From NCBI RefSeq assembly GCF_019175285.1, contig NC_056525.1:122397002-122461001 (forward strand): DNA of 64,000 bases, written 5' to 3'. Positions 13,125 to 25,660 of the stretch are shown piece after piece. This DNA comes from Sceloporus undulatus. Taxonomy: Eukaryota; Chordata; Lepidosauria; Squamata; Phrynosomatidae. A program made the translations under genes and the position numbers. Each line of letters opens with the position of its first letter. Positions within the stretch are counted from its first letter, which is position 1. A model generated the notes under the pieces. The model was not told the origin of the DNA. It searched no databases and saw nothing but the letters and a program-made list of their open reading frames with translations.

Positions 13125-13235
13125 CTCAGCCTCAGAGGATGGTAAAGGCAAACCCCATCTGAAGAAACTTGCCAATAGGTTCACCTTAGGGTCGCCGTAA
13201 GTCAGAAACAACTTGAAGGCACACAACAAGAACCA
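13125..13235 (+). repeat. Sauria-type SINE, 3' half
   Basis: CTCAGCCTCAGAGGATGG to AGGGTCGCCGTAAGTCAGAA and CTTGAAGGCACACAACAAG. The tRNA-like head is absent, as in 5'-truncated insertions. Confidence 0.75.
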
Positions 13236-14128
13236 CCTTGGATTCCAGTACTGAGAGAAATAGGATTAAAATACATAGTTACATTTCCCTAGGTTTTCAA
13301 GAATTAGGGAAGATTACGCACATTTATGGATGACAAGCAGCATGTTAAAAGTACCTAAAAGAGCAATTCAGGCTGGAACACAAACCACTAAAGGGAGCAA
13401 ATTTTAAATCCTTGGACCTAAAATAAAGAGAAACTTCCCTAACTTATCCTCTTAGTCTAGGCTAGCCTTTCCCAACCTGGTACCCTCCAGACGCCTTGGA
13501 CTATTATGTTCCAGATTTTTGACTCGGCCATGGTAACTAGGGCTGATGAAAGGTGGCAGGCAAAGTTGTTCTTGGCTTAATTTTCACAGACAGATGCGAT
13601 GGTATGCCAGTGGGGACTACACCATTTTATTTTGCACACAGGAAACTGGACTTTATATCACTTGCACAGATAAAGTGCGTTATCCAGTTTTACTATCCCT
13701 TCCATCTGTTTCTTGAAAGATCAATCCCTTGAGGAGACATTTATTGCAAAATAAATGACTCAAGGGAATGTGATATATTTTATATTTCCTATAAAGTGGC
13801 CAGAAAGCTCCAGATCAGAATCTAGCATTTAATCTGGCAAGGATATGAGACTTCCAACTCCTAGCAAATTAGCCAGGCATGGTATAAGGACTAGAAGCCT
13901 AACCTCTGCCCAGTCCACCAAGTACCTTCTGTCTGAACTTCAGGTGACCACTTTTGGAAACCTACCTCAAAGACCTTTAGTTGGAGAATAAGCACAATGG
14001 GCCTGATTTCTGGCCACCCCACAGTCCCAAACAGACCAGGGATCATGCATATGGTATTTTAAGCAATAAATGGAGGTGGAGGGTGGCCAAATTAGAGAGA
14101 AATTAGGATCTGGTATTGATGACTAAGT

Positions 14129-14348
14129 GTCAAAGCACACTGCAGAAATAATCTAGTTTGAGACCGCTTTAACTGCCCTGGCTCAATGCTAAGGAATCCT
14201 GGGAACTGTAATTTGATGAGACATTGAACCTTCTCTGTCAGAGAGCTCTGGTGCAACAATAAACTACAGTTCCCAGGATTTCCTAGCACTGAGCCAGGGC
14301 AGTGAAAATGGTCCTGAACTGGATTATTCCTGCAGTGTGTTTTGGACC
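14129..14348. mobile_element. Palindromic MITE (about 220 bp), copy 1
   Basis: Inverted ends GCACACTGCAGAAATAATC and its near complement in GATTATTCCTGCAGTGTG. The centre is CTCTGTCAGAGAG, flanked by GGGAACTGTA and CTACAGTTCCC. Same family as 33621-33840, 39697-39915 and 45592-45812. Confidence 0.8.
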
Positions 14349-14559
14349 TACGTCTAGAAAGAAGGGGGAAGAATGGTATTTAAAATGGGGGTTAAGAATT
14401 GTACAGCCCTCCAGATGGTGAGTGGGCTGCATCTGCCAACATTCCTCACCTCTGCATGCTAGAGCTGCTGGGAAGTGCAGTCCAACCCCATCTGATCCCC
14501 ATTTTGAATGATCCCCATTACGTAATACTTTAGTGGGCAAATGAAATCAAGTCAGCATC

Positions 14560-14710
14560 CCACCAAGGCAGAGCCACTGTTCGACTGGGGCTTGGAAGAA
14601 TTAAGGTTCAAATCCCCAGCCAGCTAAGAAATTCACCTGGTGACCTTGGGCAAGTCACTTTCTATCAGCCTAACCTACCTCCCAGGGTTGTTGTGAGGAT
14701 TAAAGCAGGG
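14560..14710 (+). repeat. tRNA-derived SINE of a second type (MIR-like wording)
   Basis: B-box-like GGTTCAAATCCCC, then GGTGACCTTGGGCAAGTCAC, then CCCAGGGTTGTTGTGAGGAT. The tail differs from the Bov-B tail of its neighbours. Confidence 0.5.
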
Positions 14711-14921
14711 AATATATGCTCTCCCTAGAGAAAAACAGGCTGTAACCATATAAACACCAACACTGCACATTCTCTCTCACCATAATAGAAACATCAGCCA
14801 GCAATGAAATACTACTCAGTAGAGCCCTAATTTCTGACACTATATTTTTTGAAGGAGGCACTTTGCAACCACTTTTTTCCGTGTGGTCCACTGAACTGTA
14901 ATTCATAGGGTTTAGCGAACC

Positions 14922-15120
14922 AGCGTGGTGTATTGGTTTGAGCATTGGACCACAACTCAGGAGTCTAGGGTTCAACTCCTTGCTTGGACATAAAAATCCC
15001 ACTGGGGGACCTTGGGCAAGTGACACGCTCTCAGCCTCAGAGGATGGCAACAGCAAACTCCCTCTGAACAAACCCTGCCAAGGAAACCCTATGATAGCTT
15101 TGCCTTAGGATTGCCATAAC
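14922..15120 (+). repeat. Sauria-type SINE
   Basis: Head AGCGTGGTGTATTGGTTTGA, B-box-like GGGTTCAACTCC, body GACCTTGGGCAAGTGACACG, and a tail cut at TAGGATTGCCATAACTTC. Confidence 0.75.
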
Positions 15121-15121
15121 T

Positions 15122-15258
15122 TCTGCCATGGCTCCATCCTACAGAACCCTGGGATTTTTAGTTTTGTAAGGCACCACCACTCTTTGACAGAGAAGGTTAA
15201 GACCTTGCAAAAACTACAAATCCCTGGATTTCATAGGGTGGGGCTACTACAGTTAAAG
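15122..15258. repeat. Diverged palindromic MITE remnant
   Basis: CCATGGCTCCATCCTACAGA, then TTTGACAGAGAAGG, then CTACAAATCCCTGGATTTCA. It is related to the 220-bp palindrome family but lacks clean ends and lies between two SINEs. Confidence 0.5.
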
Positions 15259-15259
15259 T

Positions 15260-15480
15260 ATAGTGGTTTGAGAACTGCATTGACTCAAGGGACCAGGGTT
15301 TGAGTCCCTGCTCAAGCATAAAAAGCCACTGTCCTTGTCAAGTCACACACTCTTGGCCTCAAGAAGATGGTGATGTTGCCTCCTCTGAACAACTCTTGCT
15401 AAGAAACATGACTGGTTTGCTTTAGGGTTGCCATGAGCCAAAAATGACTTGGAGGCTCATATCAACAACAACAACAACAA
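15260..15480 (+). repeat. Sauria-type SINE
   Basis: Head ATAGTGGTTTGAGAACTGC, B-box-like GGGTTTGAGTCCC, tail GGGTTGCCATGAGCCAAAAA and TGACTTGGAGG, ending in (CAA)n. Confidence 0.75.
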
Positions 15481-15544
15481 GATTAGCAGAGACCCCCCTT
15501 TTTCCACCTTGCGATCCCAAACGCTGCAAAACACAACGACAGCA

Positions 15545-16221
15545 GTTTAGCAATGTCAAAATACTTTAATACGTGTCGCACACGCAGGAAAAGTTACGTT
15601 TCCATACAAAAACACAGACCCACAACTAATGGAAGAGAACACAGTACAAAAAAAACAAAGTCCATGAAGACCTTCTTTCTTTCTTTCCTTCCTTCCCAAC
15701 AGCCTTTATAGAACAAAGGCGGCCAGGAGTCAACCCCAGCCTCCAGGGAACAACTCTGCCAACACAAGGCAACAACAACAACACACCTCCGACACACAGC
15801 ACCCAATGGGTCTGGTCTGAGTTTAGCCAAGTGCAGAGGGCTTTGGGCAGCACCCTCCACTCCCAGCACAACTGGCCACTTCCAAAACGTCTCTTCTTGG
15901 CTCCAAAACAGAGTTGTCTCCTCCTCCTCCTCCTCCTCCTCTTCTTCTCCTGTGTGCCTTGGAGGGAGAACTGAAACGAACAAGGGGGAGCTTGGTTCAG
16001 ACGAGGCGGAGGGATGGAGAGCAAGGCTTTCATGCAGGCTGGGAAAGGAGGGCAGCAGCAGCAAGAGGAGCAGAGGCGGGAAAGTTCAAAGTCCCTCCTC
16101 CTCCTCTTTTCCAGTCTCTCTCTCTCCGCCTCCAGGACTCGAACCCAGAACCAGGCAACCCCAACAAGCCCTGTCTGTCTCCCTCCTTTGCATTCCTCCT
16201 TCTAAACGTTCCCTGCAGGGT
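15545..16221 (-). other. IER5: Probable IER5 3' UTR with poly(A) signal
   Basis: The stop codon is at 16222-16224. Downstream on the minus strand runs a gene-free stretch with a GGA-rich tract (15918-15951). An ATTAAA hexamer at 15565-15570 is the nearest plausible poly(A) signal and gives a 3' UTR of about 670 bases. No canonical AATAAA was seen nearer, so the end is inferred. Confidence 0.5.
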
Positions 16222-16833
<612 letters not shown>

Positions 16834-16892
16834 TCATGCTTCTCCTCCCGCCGCCGCCGTCGAATGGAGCCCGCCCGCGCCAAACGCGCGGC

Positions 16893-16899
16893 TTTTATA
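16893..16899 (-). promoter_or_regulatory. IER5: IER5 TATA box
   Basis: TATAAAA on the minus strand lies 84 bases upstream of the IER5 ATG, which places the start site near 16865 and leaves a 5' UTR of about 55 bases. A focused TATA promoter suits an immediate-early gene. The motif and spacing are seen directly; the exact start site is inferred. Confidence 0.75.
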
Positions 16900-16921
16900 C
16901 CGCCGCCGCTCTGCGCCGCAG

Positions 16922-17022
16922 CCAATCAGAGCGCCGGGATGGGTCGTGACTGTCGTAGCCCCGCCCTTGTCTCCCAGCGTGCGCGCGAGCCGCCCCGCCT
17001 CTCGGCCAAAGGGGGCGGGGCG
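16922..17022 (-). promoter_or_regulatory. IER5: IER5 upstream promoter: CCAAT box and GC boxes
   Basis: Upstream of the TATA box lie a CCAAT pentamer at 16922-16926 (inverted relative to the gene) and GC boxes at about 16959-16966, 16991-16999 and 17011-17022, in a CpG-rich stretch. These suit NF-Y and Sp1 binding. I looked for clear heat-shock elements or a CArG box in 16.9-17.2 kb and found none. Confidence 0.6.
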
Positions 17023-17279
17023 AGAAGGAGGGAGCCTGTGTTTTAAAATTTGTTTTGAACGCGGAGGGGGCCCCAACGGCCAACCCTCAAGATGGACGCC
17101 TCTTAAAAGGGGCGAGACGTTCTGGGGGGGCCCACTTCGAAAAATGTCGCTGTCAAAGGGCTCTGTGGGAAGCTGGGTGTGTCAAGGCGGTTTTCTGACT
17201 GAGGGAAAGCCTATCCTGAGTTTTTGTGGGGGTTTTGGCATGTTTTTTTTTCCAGAAGGGGTTGGCCATTGAAAACTGA

Positions 17280-17398
17280 GAGGCTGAGAGAGTGTGACTT
17301 TAGCCCAAGGTCACTCAGTGGGTTTCATGGCTGAGCAATGAACCGAACTCTGGTCTCCAGAGTCATTGTCCAACACTCAAACCACTAGGCCACACTCT
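17280..17398 (-). repeat. Sauria-type SINE, 5' half
   Basis: Reversed body and head: GAGAGAGTGTGACTTTAGCC, CAGTGGGTTTCATGGCTGAG, CACTCAAACCACTAGGCCAC. It lies about 380 bases upstream of the IER5 TATA box. Confidence 0.75.
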
Positions 17399-17736
17399 TA
17401 GTATCCCTTACAAAAGAGCCAAGAGGAGAGATCAATGTCATGAAGCACCTATCATCTGGCTAATATTTTATCCCCAACAAAAACAATTTAGATGAAGAAC
17501 TTAACCAGAGAATAAGGCAAAGGTGCAAAGAAAACACATATTTTATGTTTTTGATAAAATTTAATATAAAACATCAACACCATCATGGATTGACAGTTTG
17601 GCTCAGTGTCACAGTCTGGGAAAAGTGTATAGTTGTTGTATACCCCAAGAGCAACTATGGCCAGCACAGAAAATTGATGTACATTCTTGGTTGTGTAAAC
17701 ATGCCTGATAAAACATGACACACAGTCAAAGTACTT

Positions 17737-17870
17737 CAAGGATATAGCTGTGTTAGTCTGTAGAATCAGTATGAAGAGAGATCTTGTAGCATCTTTGAGA
17801 CTCAATGAAAGAAAGAAGGTGGCAGCATGAGCTTTCATAGACTTCGGTCTACCTCCTCAGATACATTTGG
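17737..17870 (+). repeat. Interspersed repeat of the 'GTTAGTCTGTAGAATC' type
   Basis: GATATAGCTGTGTTAGTCTG, then ATCTTGTAGCATCTTTGAGA, then TGAGCTTTCATAGACTTCGG. Family not assigned. Confidence 0.6.
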
Positions 17871-18010
17871 TGGAGTGGAAGCTAGGGACAGACATATATA
17901 CATGTCATTGCTATGTGAGGATGTCAATTCAAATTACAAATCTTTGTGTGTGGAAATGAGTCAAAATACACATATATGGATATATGTGTATGTTTCTGTA
18001 CACACACACA

Positions 18011-18170
18011 TACAGTCAGCCCTCCATATCCACTAATTTTTTTATCCATGGATTCAAGCTTGAAAATCTCTTTGAAATCAATAAATTTTAAAAAGAAAAC
18101 CTTGATTTTGCCATTTTATACAACAGGCACCATTTCACTATGGCATTGTATTTAATGGGACTTGAGCATC
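18011..18170. mobile_element. Tigger/pogo-like MITE, right-truncated
   Basis: TA followed by CAGTCAGCCCTCCATATCCA, then TTTATCCATGGATTCAAGC and TTTAATGGGACTTGAGCATC. It matches the complete copy at 18826-19054 but the right end is missing. Confidence 0.7.
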
Positions 18171-18825
18171 TACTATGTGTGTGTGAAAGAGAGAGACTTC
18201 TTAAAAAGTGTAATGACTTTATTTCTCATTACCAGGTGAATCCTTTCCATAATAATAATAATATGTGATGCACATCAGAATCATTTGGGATGAATCACCA
18301 CCCATAAACCTAGAGACAAAAACCATAAATGTGAATTTTTATTACAGCTACAGAAACGCTACAACCACTTGAGGTGCCACGAACCTTCTTCAATGGGATA
18401 AAAAAGACAAGGTGGAAAAGCGGGGATGGAAAATGAGTTAATTCATTTGAGTTAAGTAACAATACCTTGGGAACAGGAAAGGCGGACTGGGAAGGACAGA
18501 TAACGGAAGGAAACAATCCCTTCCTGAAGAAAAGGCATGAAAAAATGGTAGTTAAGAAGACAGGACAGTTATCAAGTGGCGTCCTTCCTTTTGAGATGGA
18601 TCTCATCTTGGCAGGACACAGCATACCTGTTGTCACAACTATAGTAGCATATTTTGAATTATCTTCCAGGTTGTAAATCAAGCACACACATTTTTCCACT
18701 GAACATGGTGTGAGATAGGTTGTTGCAGGCATTGTGTCAGTAAAGCACTTTGGCCTAACTAGAGTTAGTCCCATTCAGTTAATGGGATTTACAGGAAGAT
18801 GTTCAGGCAGTAGATTCAATGAGTA

Positions 18826-19054
18826 TACAGTTGGCCTTCCTTATCCACAGATTTTTTTATCCATGGATTCAAGCATCCACAGCTTAAAAATATTCCCAAA
18901 ATTTCAAATATCAAACCCTGATTTTCCATTTTATATAAAGGAGACCATTTTGCTCTGCCATTATATTTAATGGGACTTGAGCATCCACGGATTTTGTTAT
19001 CGACCACGGGGGATCCTGGAACCAAACCCCACCAGATAAGAAGGTCCCACTGTA
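18826..19054. mobile_element. Tigger/pogo-like MITE
   Basis: TA-flanked element opening CAGTTGGCCTTCCTTATCCA and closing GATAAGAAGGTCCCACTG then TA. The termini are inverted. TA duplication and CAGT ends fit the Tc1-mariner/pogo superfamily. Confidence 0.78.
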
Positions 19055-19064
19055 CTCTTGTTGG

Positions 19065-19301
19065 GAGAAAAGCCAGTGTGGTGTACTAGTTTGAGCATTG
19101 GACTAGGACTCTGGAGACCAGGGTTTGAATTCTTGCTCAGCTATGGAAACCCAATGGGTGGCTTTGGGCACATTACACTCTCTCAGCCTCAGAGGAAGGC
19201 AAAAGGAAAAAAAACTCTGAACAAATCTTGTCAGGAAAACCCCGTGATAGGTTCGCCTTAGGGTTGCCGTAAGTTGGAAATGATTTGAAGACACACAACA
19301 A
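19065..19301 (+). repeat. Full-length Sauria-type SINE with target-site duplication
   Basis: Starts GAGAAAGCCAGTGTGGTG and ends ACACACAACA. It is flanked by direct repeats ACTCTTGTTGG at 19054-19064 and 19302-19312. It inserted at the edge of the preceding Tigger-like element and is the cleanest SINE in the window. Confidence 0.9.
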
Positions 19302-19496
19302 ACTCTTGTTGGAACCAGAAATTGGACTTAAGTCAGAAGTAACATTCCTGTGGTTCTCTGCAGATTGTCACACATCAACTCCCGTCTTTCTCCACAAACA
19401 GTCCTACAATATCAGGAAGGCTACAGGATTTAGCTTTATTTAGAATGCACATTTGCTTTGCATCTCTTTCGAAAGAAGTCCATGGAGAAAAAATAT

Positions 19497-19690
19497 TTGT
19501 TGTTGTTGTTATATGCTTTCAAGTCAACTCTGAGTTCCTTCAGAGGAGGTTTGCCATTGCCTTCCGCTGAGGCTGAGAGTGTGTGACTTGCCCAAGGTCA
19601 CCCAGTGGGCATCATGGCCAAGCCAGGAATCGAACCCTAGTCTCCATAGTCATAGTCTAGCACTCAAACCACTATGAAATACTGCCTCCC
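19497..19690 (-). repeat. Sauria-type SINE
   Basis: Reversed copy beginning with (TTG)n, then GCTTTCAAGTCAACTCTGAG, GGTCACCCAGTGGGCATCAT and a head ending CAAACCACTATG. Confidence 0.75.
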
Positions 19691-20039
19691 TGTTCCTCCT
19701 CTTCTTGTTAAAAAACCATTTTTTTTTTGTTTTTATTCTTCGCTGCCCAGCTACTTGGTAAGTATTGAAATATTTGCTAGCACGAGATGGTAAAGTTTCA
19801 AACCATCTTCTTTAAAAGCAAAAATGTACCCAGGAAGCATATAGCGAACTCTAGGCCTCTCCACGTCTTCAAGATTAATGATATCCAGTTATACTTACTG
19901 TTTTGTACTTGTTATGTTTTATTTGGACTGTTTCCATGTGCTTTATCTTGATTTATACAATAAACTCAATTTAAAAAAGATGATAAAGTTTCACCTGGTT
20001 AACTTCTCTGTATTAGGAGTTTATTAGACAAGGGAAATT

Positions 20040-20300
20040 GGAAGTATAATCCAATGGCAATCTGAACGCAATCAAGGGGTTTAACATTATTGTGTGATAG
20101 ACTACCACATGCAATTTTGGGCAATGGGAAGTTAATCCGAACGCAATCATAGGGTTTCACGTTATTGTGTGATAGACTGCCACACGCAAATTCGGGCAAT
20201 GGCATGCTATTTTTGGGCAATGAGGAGCCAGTTCGAATGCAATGAGCATTCACATAATTTCGCTAAACGTGAATGCGTTCTGGCTCCACTTTCTTTTCAT
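20040..20300. repeat. Tandem and inverted repeat module, unclassified
   Basis: Two diverged direct units of about 75 bases share GAACGCAATCA, GGGTTT and TATTGTGTGATAGACT. They are followed by arms GAGCCAGTTCGAATGCA and TGAATGCGTTCTGGCTC in inverted order. Probably part of a MITE; family unknown. Confidence 0.55.
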
Positions 20301-21074
20301 TCAAAATTAAGGGAAATTCCTCACTCCTATCAAAGGTGTGGGAGTAGCGGGTCAGAGCACAAGGGAACCAAAATGATTGTAAAAAAGTGTATTGCAACAT
20401 ATATTTTGGAGATATTTTGGGAAACGACCTTGTTTCATCCCATTTTGATCGCACATTTTGTTTAAGGAGCTCAGGGAACCATACATGGCTCCACTCCTTT
20501 ATTGTCACTACAATCCTATAAGGAAAGGTGAGATGTAGTGATTGGCTCATTGCCACTCACCAGAGCATCATAGCTGAATAGGAATTTCAATCTGGATGTA
20601 TTTGACACTCTGCTCAATACGGTGCTGCATAATGGCTTTCTTTTGTTGCATAACATATCTCACCTTCTTACACAGACCAAACAGAAGCTGCAAAATTAAT
20701 AGGGTTGCCATAAATCAATAGGCAATTTAAAGGCATATAACACATAAATACACCATAGCTACCCTTCTATTCTATTAAAGGGCTGTTGTGGGGCAAAAAT
20801 GTAGCTTGGGTTGCCTTGGAGGAAAGGGAAGTCATAAATGTCATCAGTAAGGCCAGTGGTAGTGAAGGCAGGCAAGACAGCAGTGAATGAGGATGTCACT
20901 GGTTCATCCCTGATCTCTGCAATTATGGAAGATCCCGTTATTCAAAAAATGGCTGCTCCGCAAACACTTTGACAACGGAAGAGAAGCGGGATGCCTCAAT
21001 GACGTTTTAGAAGTGTGACACATGCTATCACACCTTTGTGCTTTAGAAATACCAGGAACATTTTGCCCACGGTA

Positions 21075-21290
21075 AGTGCTTCTGTGTGATAATACCCTAG
21101 GACTCTTGAGGTCAGGGTTTGATTCCCAGCTCAGCCAAAAAAAACCAACAACCCAACCCTGGGTAACCTTGGGCAAGTCACACCCTCTCAGCCTCGGCGG
21201 CGGTCAACGCAAACCTCCTTTGAACAAAACTTGCCAAGAAAACCCCACGGGGTCTCCATAAATCGGAAACGACTTGAAGGCCCACAGCAA
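21075..21290 (+). repeat. Sauria-type SINE
   Basis: B-box-like GGTTTGATTCCCAGC, body ACCTTGGGCAAGTCACACCC, tail CATAAATCGGAAACGACTTG. The sequence retains several CpGs, consistent with a younger or less-decayed copy. Confidence 0.75.
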
Positions 21291-22444
21291 AAGACACCTT
21301 AACATGAACGGTGTTGAAAACCCAAGGCGGCTGCTTTCTGTGTCTGAGGAAGAGAGCGAAATGCACTGTGACACAGCCATCTTAAGAAGGCAAATGTTTT
21401 GGTACTATTCTCTCCCCGCTTTGTTCCTGTGGTTCTCGTCCCTTCATGCCCAGACTGATGTAATGCCTGAGTAAGTTTCAGACAGAGTTACTCAGTCACA
21501 TGGTTCCTTGGGAGGCCAGAGCCCTTTTGGGTGGCTTTGTTGTCTGTCTGCCTTCTGGCCTCCCCCTTCTCTTCCAGGGACAGCTAGAAAATGCAGCCTC
21601 TGTGTATGTGTGTGAGCTTGTGTTGTGTGTTGCACAGGCTCACACGTGCCAATGTTTTCTCCCAGGCAGTGCCTGCGATTGGTCCAGGCTTGTTTCTGTA
21701 ATGCTGTGCACCTCCTGCCTCTGTGCAGGGATTGGGTGGAGTGGGGTCTGGAAGAAGGCGCATAATGCACAATGCGCTTGCACACCCAGCCAGGCACCCT
21801 TGGAGATGCTGGGCTGAATAGCACCACACATCCATCACCCTTGCATTGTCTTCTCACTGTGGAGCTCCCTTTCCAGGCCTCTTTCCCCCCCTCCTCAGGT
21901 CACAGGGGGACAAGGCAGAGGCAGAGGGGTGTGTGTGTGTGTTTGTGTGTGCAATGGGTGTAGCCATGTTTGCTAATCTCTCCTGGGATCCAACTGGTCT
22001 GGAAGGGTTGCACAAACAATTCACAATCCTCCTCCTCCTCTCCAGTGGCTCAGCTGCTGTTTCCCAAAATAGCTCCTCAGTGGAGGCAGGCGGGGAGGCA
22101 GAAGCTGAGACAAAGGTGGCATTTTTCATTTTCAAAAGAGAGAGGCAGAGCGGTGACCCCCCCTCCCCGCCTTTTATATATACAAATATATATATATTTG
22201 TATGGAGACTGCAGAGCAGGTGATGATGGAGAAGGGGAAACCTTTTTACAGAAGGGAATAAATCAAATCAGCCCACCCGCCCAAAAGGAAAACAAGCCAT
22301 AGTATGAAGAGCTGTGGGCAGGAAACAGCTTGTGGGAGACCTTCCCAATTGCAGAAAGGTGTGCCCCATGACAGATTTGTGGTGCTTCTAAATTTGGGTT
22401 CGTCGTTCACTTGAGAAGTCATGTAATGGCAGGGGAGGAGGTAA

Positions 22445-22635
22445 TTTAATTCAGTATTTGTCGCCTGGAATCAGGATTCGATTCCCAGCACGGCCATGAA
22501 ACCCACTAGTGACTGTGGCTGTGTCACACTCCCTCAGCCTCAGGGGAAGGCAATGGCCAACCTCCTCTGAACCAATCTTGGCAAGAAAAACCCAGGATAG
22601 GTTGGAAATGACTTGAAGGTACACAACACATACAC
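22445..22635 (+). repeat. Sauria-type SINE
   Basis: B-box-like GATTCGATTCCCAGC, body CTCAGCCTCAGGGGAAGG, tail GGAAATGACTTGAAGG followed by CACAACAC repeats. Head diverged. Confidence 0.7.
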
Positions 22636-23623
22636 AACACCATCAAGGCTGGCCAAGAAGCCACTGTAGGGCTTGTATGCCTGTGTGGGTCCCTACACTC
22701 TTGTCCAGAATCAATGCCAATGGAGTGACAACAAATCTATAATCTGGAGTGAAACATTTTGTTCTGTTGCAGTTGCAGGAGGGAGAAGACACTACATACA
22801 AAGGTCCAAAACACACTTCTTTCCAAATGCTCCACATTCCAGAGGTTAGAATTAGAATCAGTAGATTATGTGCAGCAACTCACAACACACTTCACCATTA
22901 ACCTGTGGTAATTCTTGAGTGTCCTGCAAGATACCATCCTGCCCACTAGTTTAGATGGCTTTTTAAAATAATTTTGTATATTTCATGGTCAAGAGTTAGC
23001 AAATCACTCTGATTCATGTTACCGTAGTTTTGCATGTGTTTACAAATGCATTCCATCCTGTTTCATATCAACCTGTGAACTTAGAAAGAAACAGCCTCCA
23101 CAAATATTCTCATGTAAATACTTTGATATGAATTCATCCTAACATTTTGGCACACGTTTTGGTCAACATTTTTAAAACCCAAGGGCTGTGTCACATAATA
23201 TAAAGAAGAGTGTTAAGTGTTCCAAGCTGCATATTAGCAGAGGAAGTACAGATCGGAAGAGTTCTCCTAAACATGCAGACTGCACCAAATTTTCATCTCC
23301 ATTTTCAGATGCCGTCTACTTCCCATTACCAGCTGCTAATGATAACCAAAAGCACAGTGCCTTTGTTTTGTGCCCTGCTAGATTTTGGGCATCTAAGAGG
23401 CACCTGGTTGACAACTACTGGAGATAGAATGTAGGACTTATGAACCCTTGGTCTGATCCAACAGGGCTTTCAAAATATATTCTTAGTTAATATTTTCAGC
23501 TGAGCCTTTTCAAACCAGTGATAAAACAATTTTAAGTTGGGTGGGCGGTGGAAATGACAGGTATATGATCATGCAGTACTTCAGGGGCAATGTGTGTTGG
23601 AGTGTAGCTCCCATCTCTTCAAG

Positions 23624-24034
23624 TACCGTATATACTCAACTATAAATCGACCTCATTTATGAGTCGAGGGCAGGTTTTGGACCCATAATTATGGATTTTG
23701 ATATGATTCGTGGATAAGTCGAGGGTAAAATTTAGGGCCATATAACATAGGATGTAAAGGATGAAGCAAAGGAAAACAATGCCAAACATCTTATAAATTC
23801 CAGAAGGCATCACTGTTTGTGCTCATATTAAAAGCTGGGTTGATGAGAGAATAGAGAGAAGTCAGTGCTTCCAGGACAGATTGCTCTCTTGCTTTTTTCA
23901 CCAGGGGATGATTCCTTTTTATATAAATAAAATATAAAATACTTACATTGACCCATGGATAAGTCAACTCAGGTTTTTGGGGTCATTTTTTTTGACTAAA
24001 ATTTCTAGTCTTATACATGAGTATACATACAGTA
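23624..24034. mobile_element. DNA-transposon-like element with terminal inverted repeats
   Basis: Opens TACCGTATATACTCAACTAT and closes with the near complement, ATGAGTATACATACAGTA. Internal copies of the GTCGAGGG and ATAAGTCGA wording occur. About 410 bases with no coding capacity. The motif is widespread in squamates; superfamily not assigned. Confidence 0.65.
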
Positions 24035-24270
24035 AATGTAGCCAATACAAGGGATGATGGGATTGTTGCCCTGGGTCTAACTCTATAGCACTAGTATTGC
24101 GCCAAAGGCACGTACCTCTGTGTTGGTAGTTGACAACAAAGAAAATATAGAGTAAACATGCAGATCATAAATTCTTTATCGATATCTGTACCATACTGTG
24201 TTTGACTAATTTTATGGCCCCCAAATACATTGCTTTTATAACATCAAATCTTTGTTTTGTCCTTCAGGAC

Positions 24271-24930
24271 ATTGCTGAGGATGAAATAGGTCCAGGGAGG
24301 GTACCCACAATTAATATTCAGTCGGGGGATTTTATTAGTTCAATTGAAAGCAGCAAAAGAGCTCAGGCAACTGAAGTGGTGATCTAGCCCTAGCATACTG
24401 GGCCTAAAAATAGAACTCCAGTGTTAAAGGTTCAAATTAGTTTTATTTATTAATTGGAAGGACAACACCAACCATGCAAGGACACTCTCTCAGACACTCA
24501 TTCCAAGAGGCAATTATATTGAAGGCTGTAGCAGACAGTGAATTAAGGGGCACAGAAGGCAATACTATAGCAATTCCAGCTCCATTCAGAGGGACATCAT
24601 GAAGTGGTAGTGGCTGAGTAAACTGAAGAGTCAAGCAAGATACAGACAAAAGGGTTTGTCTGACCTCAAGCAAGACCAAATTGGTGGTGCACAAGATAGC
24701 ATATTTATAACACAAAGCCTATCCTGGGACAGAATTTGGGATTAGAGTGGATTTTCCATGAGAGAAGAATGGGAAGGGAAGTTGAGAATGGTCAGACAAT
24801 AAATGCAAGTATCCTTGGACTAAGAATATTGCTCCAAGAGGGACATGCTCTTGGCTTTCTGTTTCCTTGCAAATATGACGTTTATCATCCTCAGTCACTC
24901 CCATTAGTAAAGGGATTGTGAAGATTCTCA
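24271..24930 (+). mobile_element. LTR-like fossil, copy related to 27688-28201
   Basis: Shares with the copies at 27688-28201 and 29389-29870 a GGGGGATTTTATTAGTTCAA-like stretch, AAAGAGCTCAGGCAACT and a TTTTATTTATT region. It is an old, decayed fragment with uncertain ends and no coding part. Confidence 0.35.
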
Positions 24931-25384
24931 CCTTGATCGATCTCCCATCTTGATCGATCTATGTGCTCTTGCACCTCTCCATGCTGAGCCTTCCAGATCC
25001 CCTAATATGGTTCCAGATCTCCATAGGTGGTATGGCTGTTTCCTTGTGCTGGGGGCGCATTCACATCTACGGGGCTTAATAATATCCCTTTATTAACTTA
25101 ATATCAAAAAAGACTGGGGGTAAGAGAAGGATGGATCTTTGGGTAACAGTAGTTACAGTCTCATATGATTTGTAGAAGGGGCACACAGAGAATCAGGACA
25201 GAATGGCTGCATTCAACTGTCACAGTAAATATTGTTTATTATTTAATTATTAAATTGATCCAATGCTCTGTAGCCGGGTGCGAAGCAAATGTTTAAATCA
25301 CCCCTTCAGTGAAACAAGTTAGCACTGTAAGAACCAATAACACCCGTTCCCAAAAAAAGAGGCTACATACACATTTAAATTAAG

Positions 25385-25660
25385 CAGCAATCACATAATA
25401 CAATAACGCTAGGCTAAAATAATCATGAATTTTAAAGTTTAAGATGTTAAAATAATTAAGAGAAAAAGACCTGGTGAACAAAAGAACCACTTGGTAGTGG
25501 AAAGGTGTTGGGTATTGAGTAAGGAGAAGGTTCCACAAACAAGGAGACCACCACAGAAAAAGGTCTTTCTCATATCCTCGGTTGTAGTGGCACTCACAGA
25601 AGGGCCATATAAACCATGATTTATTGTGACAGGAATCACCTTGCTCTTTACCGACCCTCC
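25385..25660 (-). repeat. L2 LINE 3' fragment
   Basis: The TTCCACAAACAAGGAGACCA, GAAAAAGGTCTTTCTCATAT and GTTGTAGTGGCAC wording parallels the reversed L2 piece at 39940-40735. 5'-truncated and diverged. Confidence 0.5.

Larger units (their letters stand above)
20301..23623. other. Gene-free stretch with two SINEs
   Basis: Apart from SINEs at 21075-21290 and 22445-22635, a SINE-tail scrap at about 20700-20745 and a TG-rich patch near 21930-21950, nothing is recognised. Frames across 21500-22300 are long because the DNA is GC-richer there, with no family motif. Confidence 0.45.

Noticed and set aside
18310-18774. 154-codon minus-strand frame between two Tigger-like copies
   Set aside because: No domain recognised; probably chance or part of decayed repeat sequence.
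19065-19301. tRNA-like A and B boxes in SINE heads
   Set aside because: These are internal promoters of tRNA-derived SINEs; no cloverleaf with an anticodon arm and 3' acceptor pairing is retained.
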